Numbered from the stretch's first letter, positions 1 through 11,540 are shown. The stretch: 64,000 bases of DNA from Rhipidocladum racemiflorum (GCA_036346355.1 CM070588.1:12633914-12697913); one strand, 5' to 3'. Program-made: numbers and translations. Notes: generated from the sequence alone by a model not told the origin.

Positions 1-287
1 TTGATACCAATGATCGGATCTCGGATAAGTAATATATCGCGAGACAAAAGGAATTGGTTATGTTGGTTTTGGTTCACACGATCACTAGTTCATCGTTGAG
101 TAAGTGGGAGTCATTATGGATCTCCAGATCCCGCCGATGATTATTGATCGAGAGGTGTCTTGATCATGTCCATTTTATTCACGAACCGTAGGGTGTCACA
201 CTTAAGGTTCATCGACGCTTTGAGTGGATACGGAACACCGGAGAAAAGTTTGGACAGCACCGGAATAGTTTCGGGATATCAAAACAT

Positions 288-510
288 TCACATGAAGAGA
301 ATGGAGAGTCCATTCACATGGAGAGTCCATTCACATGAAGAGAATGGAGAGTCCATTCACATGGAGAGTCCATTCACATGGAGAGAATGGAGAGTCCATT
401 CACATGGAGAGTCCATTCACATGGAGAGAATGGAAAGTCCATTCACATGGAGAGTCCATTCACATGGAGAGAATGGAGAGTCCATTCACATGGAGAGAAT
501 GGAGAGTCAA
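288..510 (+). repeat. Composite minisatellite (17 + 26 bp units, 43-bp period) in LTR U3
   Basis: Two related units alternate: a short one of the form CATTCACATGGAGAGTC and a longer one with an extra GAGAATGGA. Together they make a 43-bp period repeated about four times, plus extra long units. The array ends just before the TATA box at 519. The same array, with the same variant units in the same order, is at 7061-7282. Open frames that seem to code HMERMESPFTW-type repeats are a by-product of the repeat having no stop codon. Confidence 0.93.
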
Positions 511-518
511 CTCACTCC

Positions 519-526
519 TATAAAAG
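519..526 (+). promoter_or_regulatory. TATA box of Angela 5' LTR
   Basis: TATAAAAG lies directly after the minisatellite and is followed by a G-rich leader (GGGAGGGTGGAGCTCC). The position fits the U3/R border of BARE-type LTRs, where transcription starts roughly 30 bp downstream. Confidence 0.75.
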
Positions 527-970
527 GGAGGGTGGAGCTCCTCTCTCATGACTAATCTCCATGACCCTTTGGTTGGTCTTTTCTCCTTCCTCCTGCTGTT
601 CCACCTTTCAAGCAGTAGCTTAAGCGGCCGCTTGCTGATTTCTCCACCACCACCACTAAGTCGTGAGTGTTGTTGGAGTTTCCGTGGATCCTCTACTTCC
701 GCTGCCCCGCTGGATCGAGGATTGGAGGTCGCCGTTGTTCCGTGCGTGTGACCAAGCACGAGGCGCTGCCGTTTGTGGCGCTCATCTTCGCGACTTTGAA
801 GTCGGGCGTGTACCTCTACTTCAACCACGTTTGTTTGCGGGAACGTTATTCCCGCTTTCGGTCTACGAGGGTGAGTCCTTCAAACCGTTTGCATGCATCT
901 CCTAGATATGATCTTGGTGTTTGGTTGCATTCGTAGGAAAATTTTTGTTTTCCATGCTTGAAACCCATCG

Positions 971-984
971 GTGGTATCGAGCCG
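971..984 (+). other. Primer-binding site, initiator tRNA-Met type
   Basis: GTGGTATCGAGCC follows the 5' LTR end. It matches the usual plant PBS TGGTATCAGAGCC except that CAG reads CG. This confirms the LTR boundary and the plus orientation. Confidence 0.8.
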
Positions 985-2144
985 TGTCTATGCGTAGATG
1001 TTTTGTACGGTTTAAAACACATGTGGATGTGGGCGTTGATGATCATGTTATTGCATACTTTCGTGTATTTTGGATCATGGTGGCATAGTGGGATTTGAAG
1101 CGGCCGGACTAACCTTACATGTCCTCGCACATGAGACTTGTTCCACGCTTTCGACATGCAACTAGTATTGCATAAGTGGCTTTATGGTGTCGATTTCTCC
1201 TACTATAGTCATGATCTAATTTACAACGGTTTGCTAATAATGTTTTTATCACCGTTGTGGTTCTTGTTCGTAGGTAAGAACAGCTTTTCCTAGAAAGCCC
1301 AAAACCACGTAAAATATGCAAAAATAAATTAGAGGCGTCTAACTTGTTTTTGCAGGGCTTGTGATGTGATATGGTCATTGATACAAAGATTGTTGTATGA
1401 AATGAAATTTATTGTAAATTTAAACAACCGGCAGGAGCCATTTGGTTGTTTTTCTTTTATGGCCTGCGTGCTAAGTATATGTCCATGTGATATATTGTAA
1501 TGGAGGAAGACAATCAAGATGGCAGCATCATGGACCTTGGTGCCATGCTGGTGGAATGATGGAGATCATACCATGTCGCACAAGATGGAGATCAAGTCTT
1601 TGAAAGGACCATATCATATCACTTTATTCATGCATGTGATGTTAATCCTTTTATGCATCTTATTTTGCTTGGATATGATCACGTCGATAGCACTATAAGA
1701 TGATCCTCCAAATTAATATCAAGATAATAATGTGTTCTTCCATAGTATGCACCGTTAAGAAAGTTAAATGCGTTTGAAGCACCACGTGATGATCGGGTGT
1801 AATAGACTCTCGTTCGCATACAACGGGTGTAAGCCGATTTACACACGCAAATACTTTGGTTCTACTTGGCGAGCCTAGCATGTACAGACATGGCCTCGGA
1901 ACACGAACCGAAAGGTAAAGCATGAGTCATATGGATGATATGATGAACATATTGATGTTCGCCTTTGAAACTATGCCGTCTCACGTGATGATCGGTTTCG
2001 GTATAGTGAATTTGGTTCGTGTAATCACTAAAGATGACTAGAGGGATGTTGTTTTTGAGTGGGAGTTCTCGTAGTAATTTTGAATTAAACTTGAACTTAA
2101 TCTATTATGAACTTAGTCTAATTAACTTTGCAAATACGTTGTAG
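985..2144 (+). other. Untranslated leader of Angela-like element
   Basis: About 1.16 kb lies between the PBS and the gag start. No supported ORF is present. Long leaders are usual for BARE/Angela elements, where they hold the packaging and dimerisation signals. I could not identify a specific signal here. Confidence 0.6.
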
Positions 2145-2945
2145 ATGGCACCACCTATTTTTAATTCCAATCTGTTCATGGAGAAAGAGAAACTAGCCAC
2201 CAACGGTAGCAACTTTACCAATCTGGGCCCTTAACCTCGAGGATTCTCCTCGGCGCTGCTCAAAGGAGCTATGTGCTTGATGCGCCGGGTGCCCCGCCCG
2301 ATGATGGCCCCGAGGAGGAGAAAAATGTTTTCTTGACTCGCAAGGAGGACCACAGTCTAGTTCATCATGCGGCATTTTATGCGGCCTTGAGCCTGAGCTG
2401 CGAAACGCTTTGAGCACGCAATGCTTTTGATACAATGAGAGAGTTGAAAATGATCTTTGACACCCATGCCGCATGATGAGAGTTATGAAGCTTGTAAAAG
2501 TTCTTTAGCTGCATGATGGAGGAAAACAAACTGTTAGTGAGCACGTACTCAAAATGTGCAGATGCGGCCGATAAACTCATAGCTTTGGGAATAACGATCC
2601 CCATTGAGCTAGGAATTCATCGTGTTCTCGATCTCTACGCCACCAAGCTACAAGAGCTTTGTGATGAACTACAACATGCAGGGCATGAAGAAGTCTCTCC
2701 CGAGCTTGTCAATGCTGAAAAGCTGAAGTGGAGATCAAAAGGAACATCGAGTGTTGATGGTCCAAAAGACTATCGATTTCAAGAAGAAAGGCAAGGCTAA
2801 GGGAAACTTCAAGAAGAAGGGCAAGTCTGTTGCCACATCGAGAAGAAGACCAAGGCTGGCCCTAAGTCGACATCTTGAATGTTTTTCTTGCAAGGGCACC
2901 TGAGCACTGAAGCGCAAGCGCCCAAAATATCTGGTGATAAGAAGG
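2145..2945 (+). pseudogene. gag: Copia gag, degraded
   Basis: The first ATG after the leader begins MAPP, the typical Angela Gag start, and runs into EKEKLATNGSNFT before frame is lost. Later pieces are recognisable in shifted frames: a helical part at 2513-2710 (MEENKLLVSTYSK, then ALGITIPIELG), a Lys-rich linker at 2765-2850, and a broken CCHC zinc knuckle near 2877 (CFSC present, then a stop in place of the His segment). Gag forms the virus-like particle around the RNA. Several frameshifts and stops make this copy non-functional as read. Confidence 0.8.
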
Positions 2946-3319
2946 GCGGAATGTGAACAAAGGTATATATGATATACATGTTATTGATGTGTACCTTACT
3001 AGTACTCGCATTGATGGCGCTGGGTATTTGATACCGGTTCGGTTGCTAACATATGTAACTCAAAGCAGAGCTAAGGAACAGGAGACAACTAGCAAGGGAT
3101 GAGGTGATGATGCGCGTCGGCAATGGATCAAAGGTTGATGTGATCGCCGTCGGGCGCTACCTATCCAATTACCATGAGGATTAGTTATAAACCTAAATAA
3201 TTGTTATTTAGTGCCTGCGTTGAGCATGAACATCATATCTGGATCTTGTTTAATGCGAGACGGTTATTCATTCAAGTCTGAGAACAATGGTTGTTCAATT
3301 TATATGAATAATATCTTTT
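2946..3319 (+). pseudogene. Copia aspartic protease and linker, degraded
   Basis: The codons DTGS followed by VANICNS at 3030-3068 are the active-site motif of Copia proteases, which cut the Gag-Pol polyprotein. A stop follows about ten codons later, and stops recur through 3180-3300 (the fragment VDVIAVGRYL is readable near 3130). It leads into the GAG-pre-integrase region of the next ORF. Confidence 0.7.
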
Positions 3320-4873
3320 ATGGTCATGCACCAAAAGAATGGTTTATTTATTTTGAATCTTGATAATAGTACACATGTTCATAATGTGAATGCCAAAAGA
3401 ATTAAGTTGAATGATGATATTGCTGCATATATGTGGCATTGCCGCTTATGTCATATTGGTGTTAAACGCATGAAGAAGCTCCATTCTGATGGACTACTAG
3501 AATCACTTGATTATGAATCATTTGAAACATGTGAACCATGCCTCATGGGCAAGATGACTAGAACCCCGTTTTCCGGTACAATGGAGCGGGCAACCGACTT
3601 ATTGGAAATCATACATACCGATGTGTGTGGTCCAATGAGTGTGTCAGCGCGTGGTGGATATCGTTACTTCGTTACTTTCATGGATGATTTGAGTAGATAT
3701 GGATATATTTACTTAATGAAACACAAGTCTGAAACATTTGAAAAGTTCAAAGAATTTCAGAGTGAAGTAGAAAATCATCGTAATAGAAAGATCAAATTTC
3801 TACGATCCGATCGTGGAGGAGAGTATCTTAGTTACGAGTTTGGCACACACATGAGACAATGTGGAATAGTTTCACAACTCACTCCTGCTGGAACACCACA
3901 GCGTAATGGTGTATCCGAGCGTCGTAATCGTACTTTATTGGATATGGTTCGATCTATGATGTCCCTTACAGATTTGCCACTTTCATTTTGGGGTCATGCA
4001 CTAGAAACAGCTGCATTCACTTTAAATAGGGCACCATCTAAATCCGTTGAAATGACACCGTATGAATTATGGTTTGGCAACAAACCTAAGCTGTCATTTC
4101 TAAAAGTTTGGGGATGCGATGTTTATGTGAAGAAACTTCAACCTGATAAACTCGAACCCAAAGCGGAAAAATGCATCTTCATAGGATACCCTAAAGAAAC
4201 AATTGGGTACACCTTCTATCACAGATCCGAGGGCAAGGTTTTCGTTGCCAAGAATGGATCCTTTTTGGAAAAAGAGTTTCTCTCGAAAGGTGTGAGTAGT
4301 AGGAAGGTAGAACTCGACGAGGTTATTGAACCTTCTCTTCATGGAATGGCAAGTGCAGCAGCGCCGGAAGTTGTTTCGGAGTTGACTTCACCAAATGAAG
4401 AGGGAACTAATGATAAGGATCATGAAACTCCGAAAGAGAACACTACCGCACCTCGCAGGTCAACAAGAGCGCATAATGCTCCTGACTTTTATGTTCCTAC
4501 TATGAATGTCATGGTAGTTGAGAATAATGACCCTGCGACGTATGATGAAGCGATGATGAGCCCAGATTCCGACAAATGGCTAGAAGCCATGAAATCCGAA
4601 ATGAGATCCATGTATGAAAACCAAGTATGGACTTTGGTGGACCTACCCAATGACCGCAAGGTCATGAGAACAAATGGATTTTCAAAAAAGAAAATAGACG
4701 CTGATGGTAATGTGACCGTCTATAAAGCTCGACTTGTCGCAAAGGGTTTTCGACAAATTCAAGGAGTTGACAACGATGAGACTTTCTCACCCGTAGCGAT
4801 GCTAAAGTCTGTTAGGATTATGTTAGCAATTGCTTTGCATTTTTCGATTATGAAATTTGGCGGATGGATGTAA
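3320..4873 (+). pseudogene. pol: Copia pol: integrase and N-terminal reverse transcriptase (517-codon open part)
   Basis: This is the longest open stretch in the element. Residues 35-75 hold the GAG-pre-integrase zinc-binding part (WHCRLCHIGVKRM ... CEPCLMGK). Residues 90-260 are the integrase core: first Asp in HTDVCGPM, second in RSDRGGEY, and Glu in VSERRNRTLL, so the DDE triad is intact. A variable linker follows (residues about 330-390), then the RT start (YDEAMMSPDSDKWLEAMKSE, then KARLVAKGF). Integrase lies before RT, the Copia order. The frame breaks within RT at about 4855, so the ORF is a fragment of the polyprotein; the annotated start is simply the first Met in the open frame. Confidence 0.88.
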
Positions 4874-5560
4874 AAACCGCGTTCCTTAATGGAAACATTG
4901 AGGAAGAGTTGTATATGATACAACCCAAAGGTTTTGTTGATCCTAAGGATGTTGATAAGGTATGCAAACTTCAGCGATCCATTTATGGTGAAGCAAGCAT
5001 CACGAAGTTGGAATCTCCGTTTTGATGAGGTAATCAAAGGTTTTGGATTTGTCCAAACTTACGGAGAAGCTTGTATTTACAAGAAAGTGAGTGGGAGCTC
5101 TATAGCATTTCTGATATTATATGTGGATGACATATTGTTGATTGGAAATGATATAGAACTTTTGAAAAGCATAAAGATTACTTAAGCAAAGAAGTTTTCA
5201 ATGAAGGACCTTGGTGAAGCGGCGTATATTTTAGGCATCAAAATCTATAGAGATAGATCGAGGCGCTTGATTGGGTTATCGCAAAGTACATACCTTGACA
5301 AGATTCTAAAGAAGTTTAGAATGGACGAAAGTAAGAAAGGGTTCTTACCTATGTTGCAAGGCAAGACGTTGAGTAAGACTCAGAGTCCAACTATAGCGAG
5401 AAGATAGAGAAGTAATGAATAAAATTCCCTATGCTTCACCATAGGCTCTATCATGTATGCTATGTTGTGTACAAGACCGGATGTGGCACATGCTATTAGT
5501 TTGACTAGCAGTACCAATCGATCCAGGTTTGGAACAACTGGACAGCGGTCAAGAATATCT
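4857..5560 (+). pseudogene. pol: Copia reverse transcriptase, C-terminal part, frameshifted
   Basis: RT continues in other frames. MDVKTAFLNG is readable from 4867, the catalytic YVDD box is intact at 5120-5131 (LYVDDILLIGND), and MKDLGEAAYILGIKI starts at 5201. At least three frame changes separate these blocks. RT copies the element RNA into cDNA. Confidence 0.83.
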
Positions 5561-6113
5561 TTAAGTACTTGAGAAGAACTAAGGATATGTTTCTCATATA
5601 TGGTGGTGAAGAAGAGCTCGTCGTAAAGGTTACGTCGACGCTAGTTTCGACAGCGATCCGGATGACTCTAAGTCACAAACCGGGTATATTTTTGAAATGA
5701 ATAGAGGAGCAGGTGAGTGGAGGAGTTCCAAGCAATCTGTGGTGGCGGGATCTTCAACAGAGGCGGAATATGTTCTTTGCTTGAAGCGGTAGCGAGGAAG
5801 CGCTTTGGATGAAGATGTTCATATCCGAATCGGTGTGGTTCCGAGTGCGTTGGACCCAATGGTTATCTATTGTGACAACAATGGTGCCATAGCCAATGCT
5901 AAAGAACCAAGGTCACACAAGAATTCCAAGCATATTAAGCGCGGTTTCACTCCATCCGTGAACATGTCAAGGATGGCGATGTAAAGATTTGCAAAGTGCA
6001 CACGGATCTCAATGTGGCGCAGACGCGTTGACTAAAGCTCTCCCAAGGGCAAAACATGATCACACGAGAACTCAATGGGTGTTAGATTCATCACAATGTA
6101 ATCTAGATTATTG
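5561..6113 (+). pseudogene. pol: Copia RNase H, frameshifted
   Basis: Around 5640-5770 the translation gives DASFDSDPDDSKSQTGYIF and then SSKQSVVAGSSTEAEY, the RNase H core with catalytic Asp and Glu. Further on, VIYCDNNGAIANAKEP and NSKHIKR with HTDLNV are readable up to about 6030. RNase H removes the RNA strand after first-strand synthesis. Small indels break the frame. Confidence 0.83.
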
Positions 6114-6120
6114 ACTCTAG

Positions 6121-6133
6121 TGCAAGTGGGAGA
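6121..6133 (+). other. Polypurine tract of Angela-like element
   Basis: TGCAAGTGGGAGA stands directly before the 3' LTR. AAGTGGGAGA is the usual plus-strand primer of Angela/BARE elements. Confidence 0.8.
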
Positions 6134-7060
6134 TCAAGGAATATGCCCGAGAGGCAATAATACATTGTGTATTATCTGAGTCCATTTTTATAATATAGGT
6201 TTATTTCTCATGATAAAATTGCATTAACCTGAAACGTTGATACATGTGTGTGTAATAAACATACAAAATGTTACTAGTAAAGCCTCTCTTTTAAACTAGC
6301 TTGTTGATTAAGCGATGATCAAGGTTTCACGATCATGAACATTGGATGTTGTTAATAACGGGTCACATTATTAGAAGAATGATGTGATGAACACACACCC
6401 AAGTTGGTATAGCAAATTCGATCAAGTCATTAAAGTTTGTTGCTGTGTCGAACATATACAAAATAGCTCTTTTCCTTAGACCATGAGATGATGTCAATCA
6501 CTAACTCCGGAAGAGTACTTTGATGACATCAAAGCGTCACTCCGTAACACGGTGACTATAAAGATGGATTTGGGTACTATGAAAGTATTAGTTGAGGCTC
6601 ATGCATCAAGAGTGGGATTTGTCCATCCGGATGACGGAGAGATATACTCTGGGCCCTCTCGGTGATATCACATTGACATCGCTTGCAAGCACGTGACTAG
6701 GTCACAAGAATGTCATATCACGGAACGAGTAAAGAGTACTTATCGGTAGCAAGGATCAAACTAGGTATAGTTGATACCAATGATCGGATCTCGGATAAGT
6801 AATATATCGCGAGACAAAAGGAATTGGTTATGTTGGTTTTGGTTCACACGATCACTAGTTCATCGTTGAGTAAGTGGGAGTCATTATGGATCTCCGATCC
6901 CGCCGATGATTATTGATCGAGAGGTGTCTTGATCATGTCCATTTTATTCACGAACCGTAGGGTGTCACACTTAAGGTTCATCGACGCTTTTGAGTGGATA
7001 CGGAACACCGGAGAAAAGTTTGGACAAATGCACCGAATAGTTTCGGGATATCGAACATTC

Positions 7061-7282
7061 ACATGAAGAGAATGGAGAGTCCATTCACATGGAGAGTCCA
7101 TTCACATGAAGAGAATGGAGAGTCCATTCACATGGAGAGTCCATTCACATGGAGAGAATGGAGAGTCCATTCACATGGAGAGTCCATTCACATGGAGAGA
7201 ATGGAAAGTCCATTCACATGGAGAGTCCATTCACATGGAGAGAATGGAGAGTCCATTCACATGGAGAGAATGGAGAGTCAAC
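7061..7282 (+). repeat. Composite minisatellite in Angela 3' LTR
   Basis: Same array as 288-510, including the two early units with GAAGAG in place of GGAGAG and the single GGAAAGTC variant. Identity of unit order shows that it was already in the template before the LTR pair was made. Confidence 0.93.
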
Positions 7283-7289
7283 TCACTCC

Positions 7290-7297
7290 TATAAAAG
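7290..7297 (+). promoter_or_regulatory. TATA box of Angela 3' LTR
   Basis: TATAAAAG after the minisatellite, same context as in the 5' LTR. It could drive read-through into the family Y DNA on the right. Confidence 0.7.
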
Positions 7298-10200
7298 GGA
7301 GGGTGGAGCTCCTCTCTCATGACTAATCTCCATGACCCTTTGGTTGGTCTTTTCTCCTTCCTCCTGTTTGTTCCACCTTTCAAGCAAGAGCTTAAGCGGC
7401 CGCTGAAGCCTGAACAGCTTTCTCCACCACCACCACTAAGTCGTAGTGTTGTTGGAGTTTCCCGTGGATCCTCTACTTCCGCTGCCCCGCTGGATCGAGG
7501 GATTGGAGGTCGCCGTTGTTCCGCACGTGTGACCAAGTGCGGGCGCTGCCGTTTGTGGCGCTCATCTTCGCGACTTTGAAGTCGGGCGTGTACCTCTACT
7601 TCAACCACGTTTGTTTGCGGGAACGTTATTCCCGCTTTCGGTCTACGAGGGTGAGTCCTTCTGAAACCGTTTGCATGCATCTCCTAGATATGATCTTGGT
7701 GTTTGGTTGCATTCGTAGGAAAATTTTTGTTTTCCATGCTTCGAAACCCATCAAGTTTAAAGAGTGGATGGAAGTTGTGGTTTCCTTTGACTTCGTTGGT
7801 TGGAGTCAGTAGCAAGGTTTAGTATTGAATCCTTTTGGATTTCTTTTGCTACCGTCTTGGTATTCGATTTGGTTAGTCCTTTTGTGGAGAAAAGTGATTT
7901 TGTTCTCGTGTTTATCGTTCTTTGGATTTGAAAGAGTTTACTGAAGTTTTTAGTGTAAAACCTTAGTCGTGTGGATTTAAGTGTTACGAGATTTGGTTGA
8001 TCGCTTGGTTTTTTCCTTTTTTGTGGAAAAACATTATTGTATCCATCGTCCCTGATGGGGGTTGGTAATCTTGAGGTTTGTTGGAAAGGCTTTTGCACAT
8101 CGGAATTTGGGGAATTCGAGAGTTGAGTTCTCATGTAATTTCTGGTTGGGTCTTTCCGATGTTTTCGGTGTTGTTCTTTTCTTGAGAAATTGTGGTTTCC
8201 TTAAGGGTTGGGTGTGTGACCCATGTGGTTATTCAAGAGGTTAAGGGTATGATGGGGTGTTAGAGTTTCAGATGATGTGGGTTGTTTAGAGACAACCTAA
8301 ATTATCGTATTGTTAGAGAAGGAATAATAGAGATTGTAAGTGATCTAAATTGAAGATTAATTAGTGTTTTGTGCAAAATGTTGCGAGTCATGGAGTTAAT
8401 ATGAAATTTACGATTTGTATTCCTGTGCGGTGAGTATTGATCACGACTGAGAAGGTTGAGAATGTTTTGGTTGAGGAACTTGCGATAGCAAGAGGATGGT
8501 GTAACGTCAGGGGGATTTTTGGTTTGTGTTCTTATGGGACAATTAGACGGTGGATTGACATAATGACTTGATTGATGTGTAATCAAGGAATAGGGGTATG
8601 GAATGATCGTGTGAAAGGTTGAGTTATCCTGGACAAATGTTTGTCTTCAAACTTTATTTGTGAAATAAGCCTTGTGGAAATGATATTGAGTTGTTAGAAG
8701 TATGTATCGGTGGAGTGAACTGGGGATGCCAAAATGATGATTTCGGGGTTGTACTAAGGGTACTTGTTGGTTCTGTTGAGATAAATGTTGAATGGTTGTG
8801 TTCTAAGTTTGGAATAAACAAATATATGAATGATTGTTTGTCATGATTAGTAGACCAAAGGAAATTGATGACACATGTTTGTGTTGAATTATCTAATCGG
8901 TTAATTGCGCAAAGGAAGCAAGAACGCGGTTCTCTTCGTTGATTGTCAAGAGATAAACTTGGGTTAGTGTTTGATGTTATGATATGTGATGGTTATATGA
9001 ATAGGAAAAAGGTAATTAAAGGAAGAGTGGGTTTTATACCCAAGAGTGTATGAGTTGATCGCGCTTCTTAGCGCACAGATTGAATTATCTTTGGAATCGG
9101 TAGTAAAAGGAATCAAACCGACACAATGGGTTGTGTTGGAAATCTTGAGTTGAGAGGTCTTTGTGACGCTACTTTTGACGAGAGTTGGACTTAATCAAAA
9201 ATGTGTATGGTGTTTGTGAGTGTTACAAAAGGGTGAATCTTATGAATGTTTCATAAGTGATTTTGTTGGGGAAGTGGTGTCAGTTGGGAATTGTTAAAGT
9301 GACTTTGGTAATTATAAGGGAGTTGAGTTTTCTACTCTTGAAGAATGATTATCGTTTGCGAGTGTTTCTAAAGTTGGAACTTATGATCGGTTCATAAGTG
9401 CTCTGTGGTTGTTTAAAAGCTGTTTTGGTTTGGTAAAAAGCATGATGTTGCTTTCGTGAAAATAAGTTGCCTTGTTAAGGTTTCATGCAGCTTTTCTCTT
9501 CTAAATGTGCCATGTTTTAATGTGTTGGATCGGGATCGAGTGGTTAAAGGAAATCCAGATTTCCTTTGCTTTCTAGCTTGAGAAGCAAGAATGAGTAATT
9601 TCTGGCTTTTGACTTTGCGTTGTAAGAGAATGGAGTTTCCCTTTCTGTTTGGGAGATTTTGTGGCAGTTGTGCGAATCGGTTTTCCCTTTTCCAAAGTGT
9701 TGATTCGGGTTAAAATAAGTTGTTTGGCTTTGGTAAGCAAGTGAATTGTCTTTGGTTGTTGAAAGCTCCTTTCAAGATTTGTGTGGAGTCTCTCTTCTAG
9801 TTGAGTGCTCCCCGATGAGAGTTGTATCGCATTGTTTGGAAAGTGATAAAAAAAAGAAAAAGAAAAAAGAGGGGCGTTTGTTTTTGGAGTCTTAAGAGGT
9901 TTGAGATTCCTGTGTGACTTGACTTAGCAAAAGAAAAGAGTGATCTTTGGATGTTATCGAATTATTTCCAATGTGATTTGTAGCACGTGGGTACAAGTTG
10001 ATGAACATAGTTCTTCTGGCTAAAGAGAATTGTTAATTGTTGGCATTTTAGCTTGAGATAAGAATGGAATGTTTATGAAATTGTAGAGTATAATGGAAAT
10101 TTATACTATTGGAATTGGTTGTTTGAATGAAAGATTTTGAGGGCGAAACCCTCTTAGGAAAAGAAACAATTGTGGTTTGGAAATGATTTACGAACCTAGC

Positions 10201-11103
10201 TTGGGCTAGGTGTTGAACATCAGTGGTATAAGGGTGGATTATGATGGAGGTTTGTGATGTCGGTTTCAAAATCTTTTGGGAGTAACGTTGTTTGTAATGA
10301 GGGTGATGGAAAATTGAAGTTTAGTGTACTGTGGTGAACATTTGTTTTGACTAGGTGTCCCTGGGAGTGAGAAATGCCTGGGAGAGGATAGAATAAAATT
10401 ATAACATGGTTTGTAAAGGGAAAGGATGGGATTATTTGCAATTGATTCTATGGGGTTCAAGTATGGAACCCGACATGATTAAACGGATGATATGGATGAT
10501 TCGTTGAGATTTAATTGGAGGTATAATAGAATGAAAAGCCTCGTATCTTTGTTGTCGTCATGAATAAGACGAATTATGGTAAAATGATCAAGATGAGAGA
10601 TTAGATTGCAGTTAAAGAGGAAGGTAGAGTTGAGTTTAGAGTTTGGAACCCTGCTCTCTATGGTTATGTGGAGGTCTTATCCGGTAATGTCAAAGAAGTT
10701 TCTGTGTTACGTCAGATTATTTTGCGATAGCGGGATGATATGGGAAGTTGGCATATCAATTATTCTGAGTGAGTTCTTGAGCGAGTGCAATTGAGGATGA
10801 CGGATAAGAAAGTTTTTGTGAAATTTCTTGTTCAAGATGTTCTTTTCGAATCTAATTTGTGAGGGATTTGTGTTAGGATTTGGCCTTGTGCAAGCCAATG
10901 CTTTTGAGTTTCGTCCTTTGCAAATCTTATGGGAATTTGAAGTAAATGTGGATTCGTGAGAGGTTGCACTTAGTTGAGCTAAGTCAACTCTTCCTCTCAA
11001 AGTGTTGGATTTGGAGAGTTGGTTTGTTGTTTGCCCCTGTTTTGAGGTTGCAGAGAAGTCTTGAGTCCCTTTGGGACTTTGTTGTTTTGGAATTGGTGTT
11101 TCT

Positions 11104-11121
11104 GAATTCGGGGTCGAATTC
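11104..11121 (+). other. Inverted repeat before the Y1 polypurine tract
   Basis: Perfect 7-bp arms GAATTCG and CGAATTC with a 4-base spacer. The same position holds different but also perfectly paired arms in the other Y copy and in the Tekay elements. Confidence 0.75.
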
Positions 11122-11123
11122 CT

Positions 11124-11138
11124 TTAAGGGGAGGAGAA
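11124..11138 (+). other. Polypurine tract of family Y copy 1
   Basis: TTTAAGGGGAGGAGAA directly before the LTR start TGTAACATC. It primes plus-strand DNA synthesis and fixes the orientation. Confidence 0.78.
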
Positions 11139-11306
11139 TGTAACATCACTAAACTCTATTTCAAGTATTGGAATTTCCTCGTCTGGGTTTTGGGTGGACC
11201 AATCAGTTATTCTGCAGTGTTATCAACTAGAGTCTTGTGGGAGAGGAATTTACTCACTTATTTATTTTTACCCAATCTGCCCTGACCTAACCTTCCCCCA
11301 CCATTA

Positions 11307-11322
11307 TCTCTCTCTCTCTCTC
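11307..11322 (+). repeat. (TC)n microsatellite
   Basis: Eight TC units in the early part of the Y1 LTR, within a pyrimidine-rich stretch. Confidence 0.85.
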
Positions 11323-11540
11323 TTTCCTGGTTGGGTTGCAACCAGCCCCAAACCGACAGCCCCCAATCTCATCCTTGGTTCTTCCTCCTCTTGGCGTGTG
11401 GGGCAGCAGCATCAGGCTCCTAAGGTTCTCCTCCTCCTCCCCTAGCTGCAGCAAGGAGCTCCCCCAACCTCCATGGCCGGTGGCGCCTCCCCATCCTTGC
11501 TGCGGCGGCCAGAATTCTGGCTAAAGCGTGATTGCAGCAA

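Larger units (their letters stand above)
1..970 (+). repeat. Angela-like 5' LTR, partial (last ~970 bp)
   Basis: The segment aligns with 6772-7753 from the first base, so about 640 bp of the LTR lie outside the window. It contains the minisatellite, the TATA box and the untranslated leader start. The end, around AACCCATC, is followed at once by a primer-binding site. Differences from the 3' copy include CCAGATCC against CCGATCC, and several 1-3-base indels between 240 and 720. Confidence 0.92.
1..7753 (+). mobile_element. Angela/BARE-like Copia LTR retrotransposon, 5' end outside window
   Basis: The order LTR, PBS, gag, protease, integrase, reverse transcriptase, RNase H, polypurine tract, LTR is that of a Ty1/Copia element. 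Bases 1-970 repeat at 6772-7753, which defines the LTR pair. The start of the 3' LTR contains AATATGCCC and GAGGCAATAATA, hallmarks of Angela/BARE LTRs in grasses. The coding part is full of frameshifts and stops, so no complete polyprotein is readable, yet the two LTRs differ mainly by 1-3-base indels. The element interrupts the interior of a family Y element that resumes at 7754. Its target duplication cannot be checked because the left end is missing. Confidence 0.93.
6134..7753 (+). repeat. Angela-like 3' LTR, complete (~1.62 kb)
   Basis: It starts after the polypurine tract with TCAAGGAATATGCCC (the expected initial TG reads TC) and ends CCATCA. The last about 980 bp repeat 1-970. It holds its own minisatellite (7061-7282) and TATA box (7290). 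The following base is the interior of a family Y element. Confidence 0.9.
7754..11138 (+). mobile_element. Family Y copy 1, interior (3' part), non-coding
   Basis: About 3.4 kb of AT- and G/T-rich DNA without a recognisable protein domain; the longest open frames are near 100 codons and look random. It is an element interior because it ends in an inverted repeat plus polypurine tract followed by an LTR starting TGTAAC. It is collinear with a second copy at 34178-36399 and 57996-58668 (for example the block near 9215-9300 against 35465-35550, and 10040-10160 against 57996-58110). A conserved but non-coding interior with long LTRs is the pattern of LARD-type non-autonomous elements. It could also be the 3' untranslated half of an autonomous element whose genes lie outside the window. 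Confidence 0.65.

Noticed and set aside
288..510. Possible CRISPR-like array
   Set aside because: Units are adjacent with no unique spacers, and it lies in an LTR of a plant retrotransposon; it is a minisatellite.
160..555. 131-codon ORF with HMERMESPFTW repeats
   Set aside because: It translates the minisatellite of the LTR, which has no stop in several frames; the 3' LTR gives the same. No sign of a gene.
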